Source: Pseudoglutamicibacter albus
Lineage (GTDB): Bacteria; Actinomycetota; Actinomycetes; Actinomycetales; Micrococcaceae
Assembly (NCBI RefSeq): GCF_022346425.1
Contig: NZ_JAKRCW010000009.1
Coordinates: forward strand, 32,124 to 96,123
Direction of reading: 5' to 3'
Length of the DNA: 64,000 nt
Each line of letters starts with the position of its first letter. Position 1 is the stretch's first letter. Below the pieces are notes generated by a model, which ran no database searches, had not been told where the DNA came from, and saw only the letters and a program-made list of their open reading frames with translations. Positions 41,964 through 50,669 of the stretch are shown here, piece after piece. The position numbers and the translations under genes were made by a program.

Positions 41964-43261
41964 TGTCACAACGCTTAGTTTTCGAGATGGAGCGCATAGC
42001 CAACAAGGAAATGCTGCACAGGGATTACAACTACGGACTACTACAATCCCAGATCACGCAACCACTCTACGCAGAATGCTCTGATGGACGGGTCGTGCCT
42101 GCACTCCTGGGTGATGCAATGAGAGTTGCTGACCATGATTGGGCTTTTAAAGCCGGCCCTAAATTGCCCGGTGAAAGTCGTTATGAGTTAGGCGAGATAG
42201 CTGAGGGTATCGTTCATTCGATTAGCACTACCCCCGCAAGTGCATGGCTAGGACGCCTAATTAAACGTGTAACAGTGAGTAGAGATCGTTTGCAGATGCA
42301 CACAAGGTTCCCCATCGCAGAACTTCCGTCTGTGCTCACTGCACAATGTCTCGCGTTTAGTCTTGTCGGCGGGCGTCACGTTGGGGACTTTAAATTAGCC
42401 AACGGATACGAAAACAAATTCGCTACGCTTCTGAGTGTCCCCGACGGGCGCTTTGGAGTGGAACTAGTCGATTTTGGCTCTCGAAATGAAGGCCGAAAGA
42501 AGTTCTTCTCCGGAGACATCAACATAGGCTGGGGAGTTGGTCTACCTAGGGATTACTATGAATCAGACCCCGGACCATTCAATGAGCCGATAAATTTTAA
42601 CATTAGTTATGTCCTCACCGCGGGTAGCAGAGTCCCTGCACAGCTTTGGAACTCTATCGAACGATACTTGAAAAGGGAACCAATTATAGCTCCCTACCTT
42701 TCGACCACTGTTTCGCGCTTATTTCCTGTGCCTAAAGACCGCTCCCAACGGAACTTACCTGTAGAAAAAGGCGAACGCATGAGTAGCTACGGTTCCGCCA
42801 TGGCCAGGAGCTCTGTACCTCTATATTTTTCGGGCTATCACCCAAACGGCGATATGGCTCAAGAAATAGCAAAACAGACCGAAGGACTGTTATATCCAGT
42901 CCAAGTTCCATACGAAGACATTGTAATGAATCGTGTCAACCCAGCTGGAATAATTTTGTCCTTAAGGGTGCCGCTAAATTCTTCACCTTTGGGGGCAATA
43001 CCTGAAACACTGGGATATTTGAGACAGAAGGGCCACACTACTGCTGCATCTGCCGAACTGTCGGTGATGATCAAAGAAACACTCGCAATGCCAGCGCCGA
43101 GCCTTGAACACTTGCGATGTCTAGAGCAGGCTGTGAATAAGGTAATTCGGCAGATTACCATCGGTCGTCTTCGTGTGTTATTCAGAAGCCCGATCAGTTT
43201 TGAGACAAATTCTATGGGTATGTTCAGCTTCCATGATCTAAAGGGTGCCATAAATGCTTGA
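41963..43261 (+). CDS. Cytoplasmic protein resembling family 5 solute-binding proteins
   Basis: A 432-residue protein with a GTG start overlapping the previous stop. Residues 20-60 (LLQSQITQPLYAECSDGRVVPALLGD, seen as LYAE and GRVVPALL) resemble the N-terminus of SBP_bac_5 oligopeptide-binding proteins, and a later stretch (PLYFSGYHPNGDMAQEIAKQ) resembles their interdomain region. There is no signal peptide or lipobox, so it should stay in the cytoplasm, as does the SBP-like domain of SgrR. It may hold or chaperone the peptide, sense it, or act as a new enzyme. The family assignment is weak and by eye. Confidence 0.5.
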   Translation: MSQRLVFEMERIANKEMLHRDYNYGLLQSQITQPLYAECSDGRVVPALLGDAMRVADHDWAFKAGPKLPGESRYELGEIAEGIVHSISTTPASAWLGRLIKRVTVSRDRLQMHTRFPIAELPSVLTAQCLAFSLVGGRHVGDFKLANGYENKFATLLSVPDGRFGVELVDFGSRNEGRKKFFSGDINIGWGVGLPRDYYESDPGPFNEPINFNISYVLTAGSRVPAQLWNSIERYLKREPIIAPYLSTTVSRLFPVPKDRSQRNLPVEKGERMSSYGSAMARSSVPLYFSGYHPNGDMAQEIAKQTEGLLYPVQVPYEDIVMNRVNPAGIILSLRVPLNSSPLGAIPETLGYLRQKGHTTAASAELSVMIKETLAMPAPSLEHLRCLEQAVNKVIRQITIGRLRVLFRSPISFETNSMGMFSFHDLKGAINA

Positions 43262-44405
43262 TAAAACTTCAAAAGCACTTCTAGAAGAAGGTCTCCAACG
43301 ACTGAAAGCCGGCGAGACTGCTCACCTCAGTCAAGTTGAGTCGATAATTCACTTCGATTTCAGCGACTTAGGAAGATTGCTAAGGAATCCATTAACCCGA
43401 ACACCTCAGGTGCGCGTAGCTCTTCGTGGCCGAAAAGTTCAAGAATCTAGATATACGCGCACCACAGTCGTAGGCCGTCAAGAAGTTAACGATTCCATTT
43501 GCCCTGAACGTATCGCCAAGCTGATTTCGCAAGGGGCCACGGTTACGCTCGATAGCTTGGAATTGTCAGTACCAGAGGTAGCTGAGGTGTGTCAGCTTTT
43601 TGAAGATCAGCTCCAACGCCCTTGTCTTGCTACGGCATACATCACCCCTGCCAACGTAGAAGGCTTGGCGCCTCACATAGATGAAGAAGACGTAATGATG
43701 GTCCAGACGGCTGGCTCCAAACATTGGAGATATGGGCAGCCAGAGCCAGGCGTCGGGACAATGTCTCGAATTTTAGAAGGAGATTATCCCAATTTGACCC
43801 AGTCCGGGCTCCTGCAAACTGGCGGCCTCATAACCCTACCTTCCGGCACACCTCACTCAGGTACGTCATCATCTAAGGGGTCAATTCATATCACCTTTTC
43901 TGTAGAACGACCCCGATATGGAAAACTTTTCAGCCAGCTTTTGAGCAAAACTGTCGAAAGTTCAGCCTTCCCATCAAAGCTTCATGAACAATTGCCGTTC
44001 GACAACTATCAACCCCCGTTAAACGAGTACATCGAACCCATTATTAGTGCTCTCGAACATCAATTGCAGGAATCTTCAAAAGAAACTTGTGAAACCTCAG
44101 CGCAATGGAATGAGCGGATAGAAGATATCTATGCGAGTTGGGACGCGGTGACTTTTGGGGCAGTTACAGTAAAGCTGAAGGAATCGTTCACGCTTAACTC
44201 TGTCGATGAAAACACAACACGAATCCGGACTATGACCAGCGGCCTGCAAGCAACGGTTAGCAGAGAGCTTGAAACAACCCTCCGGACACTGTTGGACCGT
44301 AAAAGACTTGACCATGTTGACGTGGATAAGTTTCCGATCTTATCCACCCTGGCCGGATATGGTGTAGTCTCCGCCAATCCAACATCTGAAAAACACATTC
44401 CATGA
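43254..44405 (+). CDS. JmjC/cupin-4-type 2-oxoglutarate oxygenase
   Basis: A 383-residue protein. The central part resembles the ROXA/YcfD-type ribosomal oxygenases: LATAYITPANVEGLAPHIDEEDVMMVQTAGSKHW (quoted here only as APHIDEEDV and QTAGSKHW) has the HxD iron ligands, and LPSGTPHSGTSS about 60 residues on provides the second His. JmjC enzymes hydroxylate amino-acid side chains, so it may modify the peptide. The C-terminal 130 residues have no match I know. Its start overlaps the previous gene by 8 nt, and its stop overlaps the exporter start by 4 nt. Confidence 0.78.
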   Translation: MLDKTSKALLEEGLQRLKAGETAHLSQVESIIHFDFSDLGRLLRNPLTRTPQVRVALRGRKVQESRYTRTTVVGRQEVNDSICPERIAKLISQGATVTLDSLELSVPEVAEVCQLFEDQLQRPCLATAYITPANVEGLAPHIDEEDVMMVQTAGSKHWRYGQPEPGVGTMSRILEGDYPNLTQSGLLQTGGLITLPSGTPHSGTSSSKGSIHITFSVERPRYGKLFSQLLSKTVESSAFPSKLHEQLPFDNYQPPLNEYIEPIISALEHQLQESSKETCETSAQWNERIEDIYASWDAVTFGAVTVKLKESFTLNSVDENTTRIRTMTSGLQATVSRELETTLRTLLDRKRLDHVDVDKFPILSTLAGYGVVSANPTSEKHIP

Positions 44406-45685
44406 ACCACCAAAAATCAATTTTATTCCGTCTATATGCTTCAGAAGCTGGTTCAACATTTACTTCCCAGTACGTGTTGTTTGCGATTCCTGTGGTAGCG
44501 GTGACAGTTCTTAACGCTAGAGATTCTGAGGTAGCACTACTCAATGCTGCTAGCGGTTTGGGAATTTTAATTTTCCTATTGCTCCTGGGGCCTCTTGCAG
44601 ATGTGCGACGTAAAGACCTTTTACTAGGATTCCTGTCGATCGCACGTGGCGTGGCCGCCGCTTTACTGACCTATGCGTTTATGCAGGATGCGGTTTCTAT
44701 CACCGTCTTGATCGTAGGCGTTTTCTTCATCGGGGGAATGACGGCATTATATGAGAGCAGCGTATCAGCCTACATTCCTGCGTTAGTCAGACCTTCAAAA
44801 CTGCCTACTGCCAACAGCTGGATAGCTGGTTTACGATCCGCCGCCGACATAGGGGCAGGTGCCGCAGCAGGTTGGGTGCTTCAATACCTAGGACCTTCGT
44901 GGCTCATGGCCGTTGTTGCAGCGTTGTACATAGTCGTGTCTGTCGGGCCATTCTCTATGCGACCTGTATTCAAACCTGGCGGAGGTAGCATTCAACGTGC
45001 AGATAAGGCCGATTCCGAAACGGGAAAAAGTTTTATCCAAGAGGCGGTGGCTGGTTTCAATATTTTATTTAGAGACCGGGCACAATTTCGGATGAATCTT
45101 GGAATCTTCCAATTCAATCTATTCACCTCCGCAGTCCAGGCGATCTTTGCCGTTTATGCAATCAGGTATGCAGATCTAACCGCAATCACCTTTGGGCTAG
45201 CAGGAACGATTGGTGGACTCATTGGGCTACTTGGTGTCTGGATTTCTGTAAAAGCCATCCGAAAGTTTCGACCCCACCGACTCATGGCCGCAACTCTAAT
45301 GATCCCAGGCATTATGGGTATCTTCATAGTTCTACTTCCTGTCTTTACCCCGACCAGTCAGATATTTGTACTGGGAGCCGCGCTTGGTATCTGGGCTGCT
45401 GCGACTCTTACGAATATCGCCTTATTTGAGACCATCAAACAAGTGCTAGTACCGTCACAGTACCTTGGACGCTACTCCGCGGCGAGTCGATTATTTACCT
45501 GGGGGATTGAGCCTGTAGGCGCTCTATTAGCAGCCTTAGCTGTCACGTATGCCCCTATCAGTGTTGTCCTCACGATTGCCTTTGGAGGCATATTCGCTTC
45601 TGGATTTTGGGTAATTCGAGAGAAGTCGCTTATTGCAATCACTAACCGGCAGCTCTACGAATACATGTCTGAGGCTGCAAAGTAG
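44402..45685 (+). CDS. MFS exporter
   Basis: A 427-residue membrane protein of the major facilitator superfamily, with about 12 hydrophobic segments in two halves and a cytoplasmic loop rich in charged residues at about 200-215. The loop between TM2 and TM3 reads GPLADVRRKDLLL, the usual MFS signature position. As last gene of the peptide operon (ATGA overlap with the oxygenase gene) it probably exports the product and may give self-protection. No separate immunity gene is visible. Confidence 0.85.
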   Translation: MNHQKSILFRLYASEAGSTFTSQYVLFAIPVVAVTVLNARDSEVALLNAASGLGILIFLLLLGPLADVRRKDLLLGFLSIARGVAAALLTYAFMQDAVSITVLIVGVFFIGGMTALYESSVSAYIPALVRPSKLPTANSWIAGLRSAADIGAGAAAGWVLQYLGPSWLMAVVAALYIVVSVGPFSMRPVFKPGGGSIQRADKADSETGKSFIQEAVAGFNILFRDRAQFRMNLGIFQFNLFTSAVQAIFAVYAIRYADLTAITFGLAGTIGGLIGLLGVWISVKAIRKFRPHRLMAATLMIPGIMGIFIVLLPVFTPTSQIFVLGAALGIWAAATLTNIALFETIKQVLVPSQYLGRYSAASRLFTWGIEPVGALLAALAVTYAPISVVLTIAFGGIFASGFWVIREKSLIAITNRQLYEYMSEAAK

Positions 45686-45762
45686 TAACGGTTACTGATA
45701 TTTTTTGGGGCTCCCTTGCCGTTGGGTAGATTCCTGATGCTCATCGTTTTCGTGCCCTGTTG

Positions 45763-45811
45763 TGCCTAATCTGTGCCTAGAAAACGGCTGTTATGCCTAA
45801 ATTATGCCTAG
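45763..45811 (+). repeat. Right arm-type repeats (TGCCTA x4)
   Basis: TGCCTA cores at 45763, 45774, 45794 and 45805 form two pairs, each spaced 11 bp, as in the left pair at 38672/38683. They lie 75-120 bp inside attR, the expected place for integrase arm sites. Confidence 0.6.
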
Positions 45812-45884
45812 TTTAATGCTAACATCTGAGTACAACTGCAAGACTGATAGCACTAAAAAACATGGCAAAACCGCGTGATTACAA

Positions 45885-45938
45885 GGAAAACCCCGGAATC
45901 TCTACGATCCCGGGGTTAGGCCAGCGGAGGGTAAGGGA
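45885..45938. repeat. attR
   Basis: 54 bp identical to attL. It covers the last 14 nt of tRNA-Ser(UGA) and its downstream hairpin terminator (AACCCCGG/CCGGGGTT). Confidence 0.9.
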
Positions 45939-46012
45939 TTCGAACCCTTGGTACGGGGTTACCGCACAATGGTTTTCAAGACCATCTCCTTCGGCCGCTC
46001 GGACAACCCTCC
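45925..46012 (-). tRNA. tRNA-Ser (UGA)
   Basis: On the minus strand acceptor GGAGGGT pairs with ACCCTCC, the discriminator is G, the T-arm has GGTTCGAATCC, and there is a long variable arm. The anticodon loop CTTGAAA gives UGA. The gene is complete despite the island at its 3' end. Confidence 0.95.
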
Positions 46013-46193
46013 AACATCGCTCGAGTTTATCGCATGCTTCCGTCAACTCTGTATTCGTGTCAGTCTGGTGTGTATGTGCGCTGATCGTGAGTCCAATACA
46101 TCCTCCGCGGCAACCCCTGCCGATGCGGCCCCTCCCACTGACACGGCCCCTCCCACTGAGCTGACCCCGCTCACTGCGACGACCCCCACTGAG

Positions 46194-47195
46194 ATGACGG
46201 TGGTTTCTTTTGATGGCGCGGGCGGCCCTGAGGTGATCCGGGTCGGCCGCGGCGCGGTTCCGGTTCCTGGCCCGGGTGAGGTGTTGATCCGCGTGCATGC
46301 GTGTGGCGTGAACCCGGCTGATGTTTCGCAGCGGGAGGGGAATTACCGCCCTCCGGAAGGCGCGTCAGAGGTCCCGGGGCTTGAGGTCGCCGGTGAGGTG
46401 GTCGGCCACGGTCGCGGTGTGAATGCTGATGTGTGGCCGCTGGGGGAGTGTGTGGTTGCGTTGATCGATGCGGGCGGCTACGCGGAGTATGCGATCGCTC
46501 CGGTCGCGCAGGTTTTGCGGGTTCCTCGCGGTATCAGCATGGTGGGTGCGGCTGCATTGATTGAGGTTGCCGCCACGGTGTATTCGAATCTTGCGATGAC
46601 TGCGCGCCTGCAAGCGGGCGAGACCGTCCTGGTGCATGGCGCATCGGGCGGTATCGGGACGTTCGCGCTGCAGTGGCTTTCAGCCTGTGGGCACACGGTC
46701 TATGCCACCGCATCGACCGCAGAGAAGTGCCGATGGGCGCGTGAACGCGGCGCAACTGAGGCGATCAACTACAGGGATGAGGATTTCGTTGAACGCATCA
46801 AGCAGCTCACCGATGGCCGGGGCGTGGATGTTGTGCTCGATGTGGTGGGCGGGGCATACCTGGACCGTAACCTGAGGTGCTTGGCTACTGATGGCCGGAT
46901 GGTCACGATCGGTTTGGTGGGTGGCCGGAAAGCTGAGCTGGATATGGGCCGGTTGATGATCAAACGGCTTTCGGTGCACGGCACTACGTTGCGGGCACGG
47001 CCCGCGGACCAGAAGGCGGCGATCGTTGCGGCTGTGGGTCAGCATGTGTGGCCTTTGATCGCCGATGGCCGGGTCACGGTGCCCGTGGATGCGCAGTTCC
47101 CTCTGGAGCAAGCGAGGGACGCGCATGAGTATCTTGCGCGTGGCGAGCATTTCGGCAAGATCGTGTTAACGACGCATCCCGGCAACCGGGAGTAG
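46194..47195 (+). CDS. NADPH:quinone oxidoreductase-like (MDR superfamily)
   Basis: A 333-residue zinc-less medium-chain dehydrogenase of the PIG3/Qor type. It opens with MTVVSFDGAGGPEVIRVG and has GEVLIRVHACGVNPADVSQREGNY (seen as ACGVNPADVSQR), the Rossmann motif VHGASGGIGTFALQ, EAINYRDEDF, and the Qor-type ending QFPLEQARDAHEYLARGEHFGKIVL. I chose ATG 46194 by family length. The frame is open to ATG 46074 through a Pro/Thr/Ala-rich repetitive stretch (PPTDTAPPTE), which is either a tail or untranslated; no ribosome-binding site decides. It starts just past tRNA-Ser(UGA). Confidence 0.85.
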   Translation: MTVVSFDGAGGPEVIRVGRGAVPVPGPGEVLIRVHACGVNPADVSQREGNYRPPEGASEVPGLEVAGEVVGHGRGVNADVWPLGECVVALIDAGGYAEYAIAPVAQVLRVPRGISMVGAAALIEVAATVYSNLAMTARLQAGETVLVHGASGGIGTFALQWLSACGHTVYATASTAEKCRWARERGATEAINYRDEDFVERIKQLTDGRGVDVVLDVVGGAYLDRNLRCLATDGRMVTIGLVGGRKAELDMGRLMIKRLSVHGTTLRARPADQKAAIVAAVGQHVWPLIADGRVTVPVDAQFPLEQARDAHEYLARGEHFGKIVLTTHPGNRE

Positions 47196-47243
47196 TGTGT
47201 CTTGTACACGTCATCACAAGTACCTATTTGAGTGAGGTTTCTT

Positions 47244-49499
47244 ATGTCTACAACCTCAGACGAGGTTCAGCGGCCACCGGCGTATGTTGAACCTGACGTC
47301 CTGGAAGCAGAGGAACGTAAATGGACTCCGACCCGCATTATCGTGTGGGTCGGTGTCGCCCTGTTGGGCGCGGTTGGTTGGGGTGCGATCGCGCTGGGCC
47401 GCGGCGAACCGATCAACGCGGTGTGGCTGGTTTTCGCAGCGGTCGGTACGTATCTGATCGCGTACCGGTTCTACGCCAAGTACATTGAGCGTAAAGTTGC
47501 GAAACCTGATGACCGCAGGGCAACACCTGCGGAAGTGAAGAATAACGGCCAGGACTACATGCCGACAGACCGTCGCGTGCTGTATGGCCACCACTTCGCT
47601 GCGATTGCGGGCGCCGGCCCGCTGGTTGGCCCGGTTTTGGCGGCCCAGATGGGTTACCTTCCCGGCACTATCTGGATCATCGTTGGTGTGATCCTCGCAG
47701 GTGCGGTCCAGGACTACTTGGTTCTGTTCTTCTCGATGCGTTCCGGCGCTGTCTCGTTGGGGCAGATGGCCCGCCAGCAGCTGGGCCGCTTTGCAGGTAC
47801 CGCGGCGATCATCGCGACCGTGTTCATCATGACGATCATCGTCGCGATCCTCGCTCTCGTGGTCGTCAACGCTTTGGGTGAGTCCGCTTGGGGTCTCTAC
47901 TCGGTTGGCCTGACCATCCCGATCGCGCTGTTCATGGGCGTCTACCTGCGTTACCTGCGCCCGGGCAAGGTCATGGAAGTTTCCATCATCGGTTTCGCGC
48001 TGTTGATGTTCGCCGTGATCTCGGGCCGTTGGGTCGCTGAATCCGAGTGGGGTGCCTCCTTCTTCCACCTGGATAAGACCACGATCGCGTGGATGATCAT
48101 CATCTACGGCTTCGTCGCTGCCGTCCTGCCGGTGTGGCTGTTGCTCGCGCCACGTGACTACTTGTCGACGTTCATGAAGATCGGCGTGATCGCGCTGTTG
48201 GCCGTCGCGATCGTTGTGGTACGCCCGATGCTGGACGCGCCAGCCGTCTCGATGTTCGCCTCGGTCGAAAACGGACCGGTGGTTTCAGGTAAGTTGTTCC
48301 CGTTCCTGTTTGTGACGATCGCGTGTGGTGCGCTCTCTGGCTTCCATGCGCTCATCTCCTCAGGCACCACCCCGAAGCTCGTTGAGAAAGAACGTCAGAC
48401 CCGTTTCTTGGGTTACGGCGGCATGCTCATGGAGTCTTTCATCGCGATCATGGCGCTCATCTGTGCCCTCGTGATTGACCGCGGCGTCTACTTCGCTATG
48501 AACTCGGGTGCTGGTCTCACCGGTGGGACCGTGGAAGGCGCGGTCCAGTTCGTGAACTCGCTCGGCTTGGTTGGCGCGACTGAGCTGACACCGAACATGC
48601 TCACCGAGCTTGCCAATAACGTCGGCGAAGAGTCCGTGGTGTCCCGCACCGGTGGTGCACCGACGCTCGCGGTCGGCTTGGCCTACATCATGCAGCAGTG
48701 GTTCGGTGGCGTATCGATGATGGGCTTCTGGTACCACTTTGCGATCATGTTCGAGGCTCTCTTCATCCTCACCGCTGTGGACGCCGGTACCCGTACCGCC
48801 CGCTTCATGCTGCAGGACGCGTTCGGTAACTACGTCCCTAAGTTCAAGGACATGTCGTGGAAACCAGGGGTGTGGATCACCACCGCGATCATGGTCGGCC
48901 TCTGGGGCTACATTTTGATCCTGGGCGTGACTGACCCGCTCGGCGGTATCAACACGTTCTTCCCGCTGTTCGGTATTTCTAACCAGCTGCTCGCCGCGAT
49001 CGCGCTCGCGATAGTCATGGCGATCGTTGCGAAGAAACAACGCTTCAAGCACTTGTGGGTTATCGTCTTGCCGCTGGCTTTCACCACTGTCATCACGATG
49101 TACGCCTCGCTTTTGAAGATCTTCTCGCCTAACCCTTCGGTGGGCTACTGGGCTAACCACTTCAAGTTCAAGGAAGCGCTTGCCGCTGGCGAGACGAGCC
49201 TTGGCACGGCAGGCAATGTTGAAGCGATGAACGCGGTGGTCCGCAACACGTTTGTTCAGGGTTCGCTTTCGATCTTGTTCATGGTTTTGGCGATCATCGT
49301 GATCGCGGCCTCGACCGTCGTCACGTTCAAGGCCTACCGCCACGGCAAGGTCGTGGATCCGTTCGAGACCGAGGAAGTGGAGTCTAAGATCTACGCCCCT
49401 AGCGGTTTGATCCCTTCGAAGCCGGAGCGTGAGCTTGAGCAGCGCTGGAAGGAATATGACCAGAAGGTCGCTGCCGGGAACGCTCCACGGAAGGAGTGA
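47244..49499 (+). CDS. cstA: Carbon starvation/pyruvate transporter CstA
   Basis: A 751-residue membrane protein, used for peptide or pyruvate uptake. The start is the ATG at 47244 after GAGG. Diagnostic motifs are MPTDRRVLYGHHFAAIAGAGPLVGP (seen as GHHFAAIAGAGPLVGP), the TM segments around it, and GFHALISSGTTPKLV, followed by the C-terminal FPLFGISNQLLAAIALA. About 16-18 hydrophobic segments are present. A YbdD-type gene follows 9 nt later, the usual pair. Confidence 0.95.
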   Translation: MSTTSDEVQRPPAYVEPDVLEAEERKWTPTRIIVWVGVALLGAVGWGAIALGRGEPINAVWLVFAAVGTYLIAYRFYAKYIERKVAKPDDRRATPAEVKNNGQDYMPTDRRVLYGHHFAAIAGAGPLVGPVLAAQMGYLPGTIWIIVGVILAGAVQDYLVLFFSMRSGAVSLGQMARQQLGRFAGTAAIIATVFIMTIIVAILALVVVNALGESAWGLYSVGLTIPIALFMGVYLRYLRPGKVMEVSIIGFALLMFAVISGRWVAESEWGASFFHLDKTTIAWMIIIYGFVAAVLPVWLLLAPRDYLSTFMKIGVIALLAVAIVVVRPMLDAPAVSMFASVENGPVVSGKLFPFLFVTIACGALSGFHALISSGTTPKLVEKERQTRFLGYGGMLMESFIAIMALICALVIDRGVYFAMNSGAGLTGGTVEGAVQFVNSLGLVGATELTPNMLTELANNVGEESVVSRTGGAPTLAVGLAYIMQQWFGGVSMMGFWYHFAIMFEALFILTAVDAGTRTARFMLQDAFGNYVPKFKDMSWKPGVWITTAIMVGLWGYILILGVTDPLGGINTFFPLFGISNQLLAAIALAIVMAIVAKKQRFKHLWVIVLPLAFTTVITMYASLLKIFSPNPSVGYWANHFKFKEALAAGETSLGTAGNVEAMNAVVRNTFVQGSLSILFMVLAIIVIAASTVVTFKAYRHGKVVDPFETEEVESKIYAPSGLIPSKPERELEQRWKEYDQKVAAGNAPRKE

Positions 49500-49508
49500 C
49501 CCTTTCTC

Positions 49509-49712
49509 ATGGGACAGGTGATGGCAACAGTCGTGGATTTTCTGCGTAAGTTCGGCCGCTTCTTCAGCGGTGTCGTAGGCGCGGATAAGTACCACCGCTA
49601 TGTTGAGCATTTTCAACGGGCGCACCCCGGTGAAGAGCCGCTCAGCGAGAAAGAGTGGTGGCGCCAATACCACGATTTCCAGGACAAGAACCCTGGGGCT
49701 CGATGCTGTTGA
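49509..49712 (+). CDS. YbdD/YjiX family small protein
   Basis: 67 residues with the family pattern GADKYHRYVEHFQRAHPGEEPLSEKEWWRQY (quoted only as DKYHRYVEHF and EKEWWR) and a terminal ARCC. It lies 9 nt after cstA, with AGGAG before the gap. In Enterobacteriaceae the partner protein is required for CstA-type transport activity, so it is likely a subunit or regulator of this CstA. Confidence 0.93.
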   Translation: MGQVMATVVDFLRKFGRFFSGVVGADKYHRYVEHFQRAHPGEEPLSEKEWWRQYHDFQDKNPGARCC

Positions 49713-49780
49713 GGCATCGCTACCGCTGAGCCACCGCCGCTGTTGAGGCTTAGCCCGCTCAAACCAGCTATCTTGGGTGC

Positions 49781-50299
49781 ATGCGTGAGTTTTTCAAAAC
49801 CATGTTCGGTAACCCGGACCGCAAGGACACCAAAGATCTAGGCGAGGGCGTGTGGCGCTCAGACTATTGGCGATTCCGGCGCGCGGTGGACCGTATGCAC
49901 CAGGTCCTGGAGCAGGCGCAAGCTGACGATGCGTATCACGTGATCCTCACGTACGCGGACGAGGTGGGTGACCACCTTGAACGCGTACGTGAGGTCTCAC
50001 ACCGAGCGCAAGCGGCGTTCCCGTCTTCAGGAGACCATGTCCCAGCCGCCGCTATGGACGTGCACCATGCGTTAACGAAAGCAGCCACGCACGCTGCGAC
50101 CCTCGCTCAATCCGCAGCGATGCTCGGGTGGGCTACCGCCGAGGATGCCTCAGAAGCTGGCCAGGGTGGCGCGCCGCAAGAGGCCAAAGCGGCGCAGGAC
50201 AACAAAGCGGCGAAAGACAACCTGGACCGCAAGAGCGGGGCAGTGGACTCATATGTTGAAAAGGCGGAAGCTGCACTGCAGCGGGCACTGCATCGCTAA
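49781..50299 (+). CDS. Conserved hypothetical helical protein
   Basis: A 172-residue soluble protein, mostly helical, with a central region (YWRFRRAVDRMHQVLEQA, YHVILTYADEVGDHLERV) and an Ala/Lys/Asp-rich tail (KAAQDNKAAKDNLDRK). It has no signal peptide or membrane segment. It follows cstA-ybdD at a 68-nt distance. I do not recognise the family; similar proteins of unknown function occur in related actinobacteria by general pattern only. Confidence 0.6.
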   Translation: MREFFKTMFGNPDRKDTKDLGEGVWRSDYWRFRRAVDRMHQVLEQAQADDAYHVILTYADEVGDHLERVREVSHRAQAAFPSSGDHVPAAAMDVHHALTKAATHAATLAQSAAMLGWATAEDASEAGQGGAPQEAKAAQDNKAAKDNLDRKSGAVDSYVEKAEAALQRALHR

Positions 50300-50382
50300 A
50301 CACTGTAGGCCGGCGCACCGCAGAGTAGGGTACGCGCACCGCAGAGCTAAACACCGCCCAGTCCATAAGCGCTGAAAACGTT

Positions 50383-50426
50383 AAAGGTTCGTGGCCGTAC
50401 CAGTCTTGGTACGGCCACGAACCTTT
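50383..50426. terminator. Bidirectional hairpin terminator
   Basis: 20-bp perfect arms (50383-50402, 50407-50426) with a GTCT loop, bounded by AAA and TTTT. It separates the hypothetical gene (+) from tRNA-Thr (-). Confidence 0.9.
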
Positions 50427-50432
50427 TGTGCG

Positions 50433-50505
50433 AGCCCCCTGCCGGAATCGAACCGGCGACCTTTTCATTACGAGTGAAACGCTCTACCGACTGAGCTAAG
50501 GAGGC
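50433..50505 (-). tRNA. tRNA-Thr (CGU)
   Basis: On the minus strand acceptor GCCTCCT pairs with AGGGGGC (one wobble), the D-arm has AGCTCAGTCGGTAGAGC, and the T-arm GGTTCGATTCC. The anticodon loop CTCGTAA gives CGU. 73 nt, complete. Confidence 0.95.
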
Positions 50506-50669
50506 CTGGCGGTGAACCGCCGGCATACACGCAAGGTGCATGCCACGAGTCGAAACTCTATCGGTTCAACGCGCCAGGGTCAAAACGCGGGTGAAACTGC
50601 GTTGAAACCGCCCTGAAACGGGGCCTACGTACGGCCACAACAACGCCGTAACCAGCGCGAGGCGATCCG

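Larger units (their letters stand above)
38565..45938. mobile_element. Genomic island integrated in the tRNA-Ser(UGA) 3' end
   Basis: Identical 54-bp repeats bound it at 38565-38618 and 45885-45938, and the right one contains the last 14 nt of tRNA-Ser(UGA). Paired TGCCTA arm-type repeats lie just inside both ends. The interior is visibly poorer in G+C than its neighbours. It carries element remnants (DUF3631-like gene, iteron-like repeats, a broken oxygenase gene) and the peptide biosynthesis operon at 40,859-45,685. No integrase or excisionase gene is visible, so it is probably immobile or depends on a trans-acting integrase. Confidence 0.85.

Noticed and set aside
45862..46298. Frames overlapping tRNA-Ser(UGA) on both strands
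   Set aside because: They cover a tRNA gene and att sequence and lack any family match.
48360..49673. A 437-codon minus-strand frame opposite cstA
   Set aside because: His/Asp/Arg-rich shadow of a membrane protein gene.
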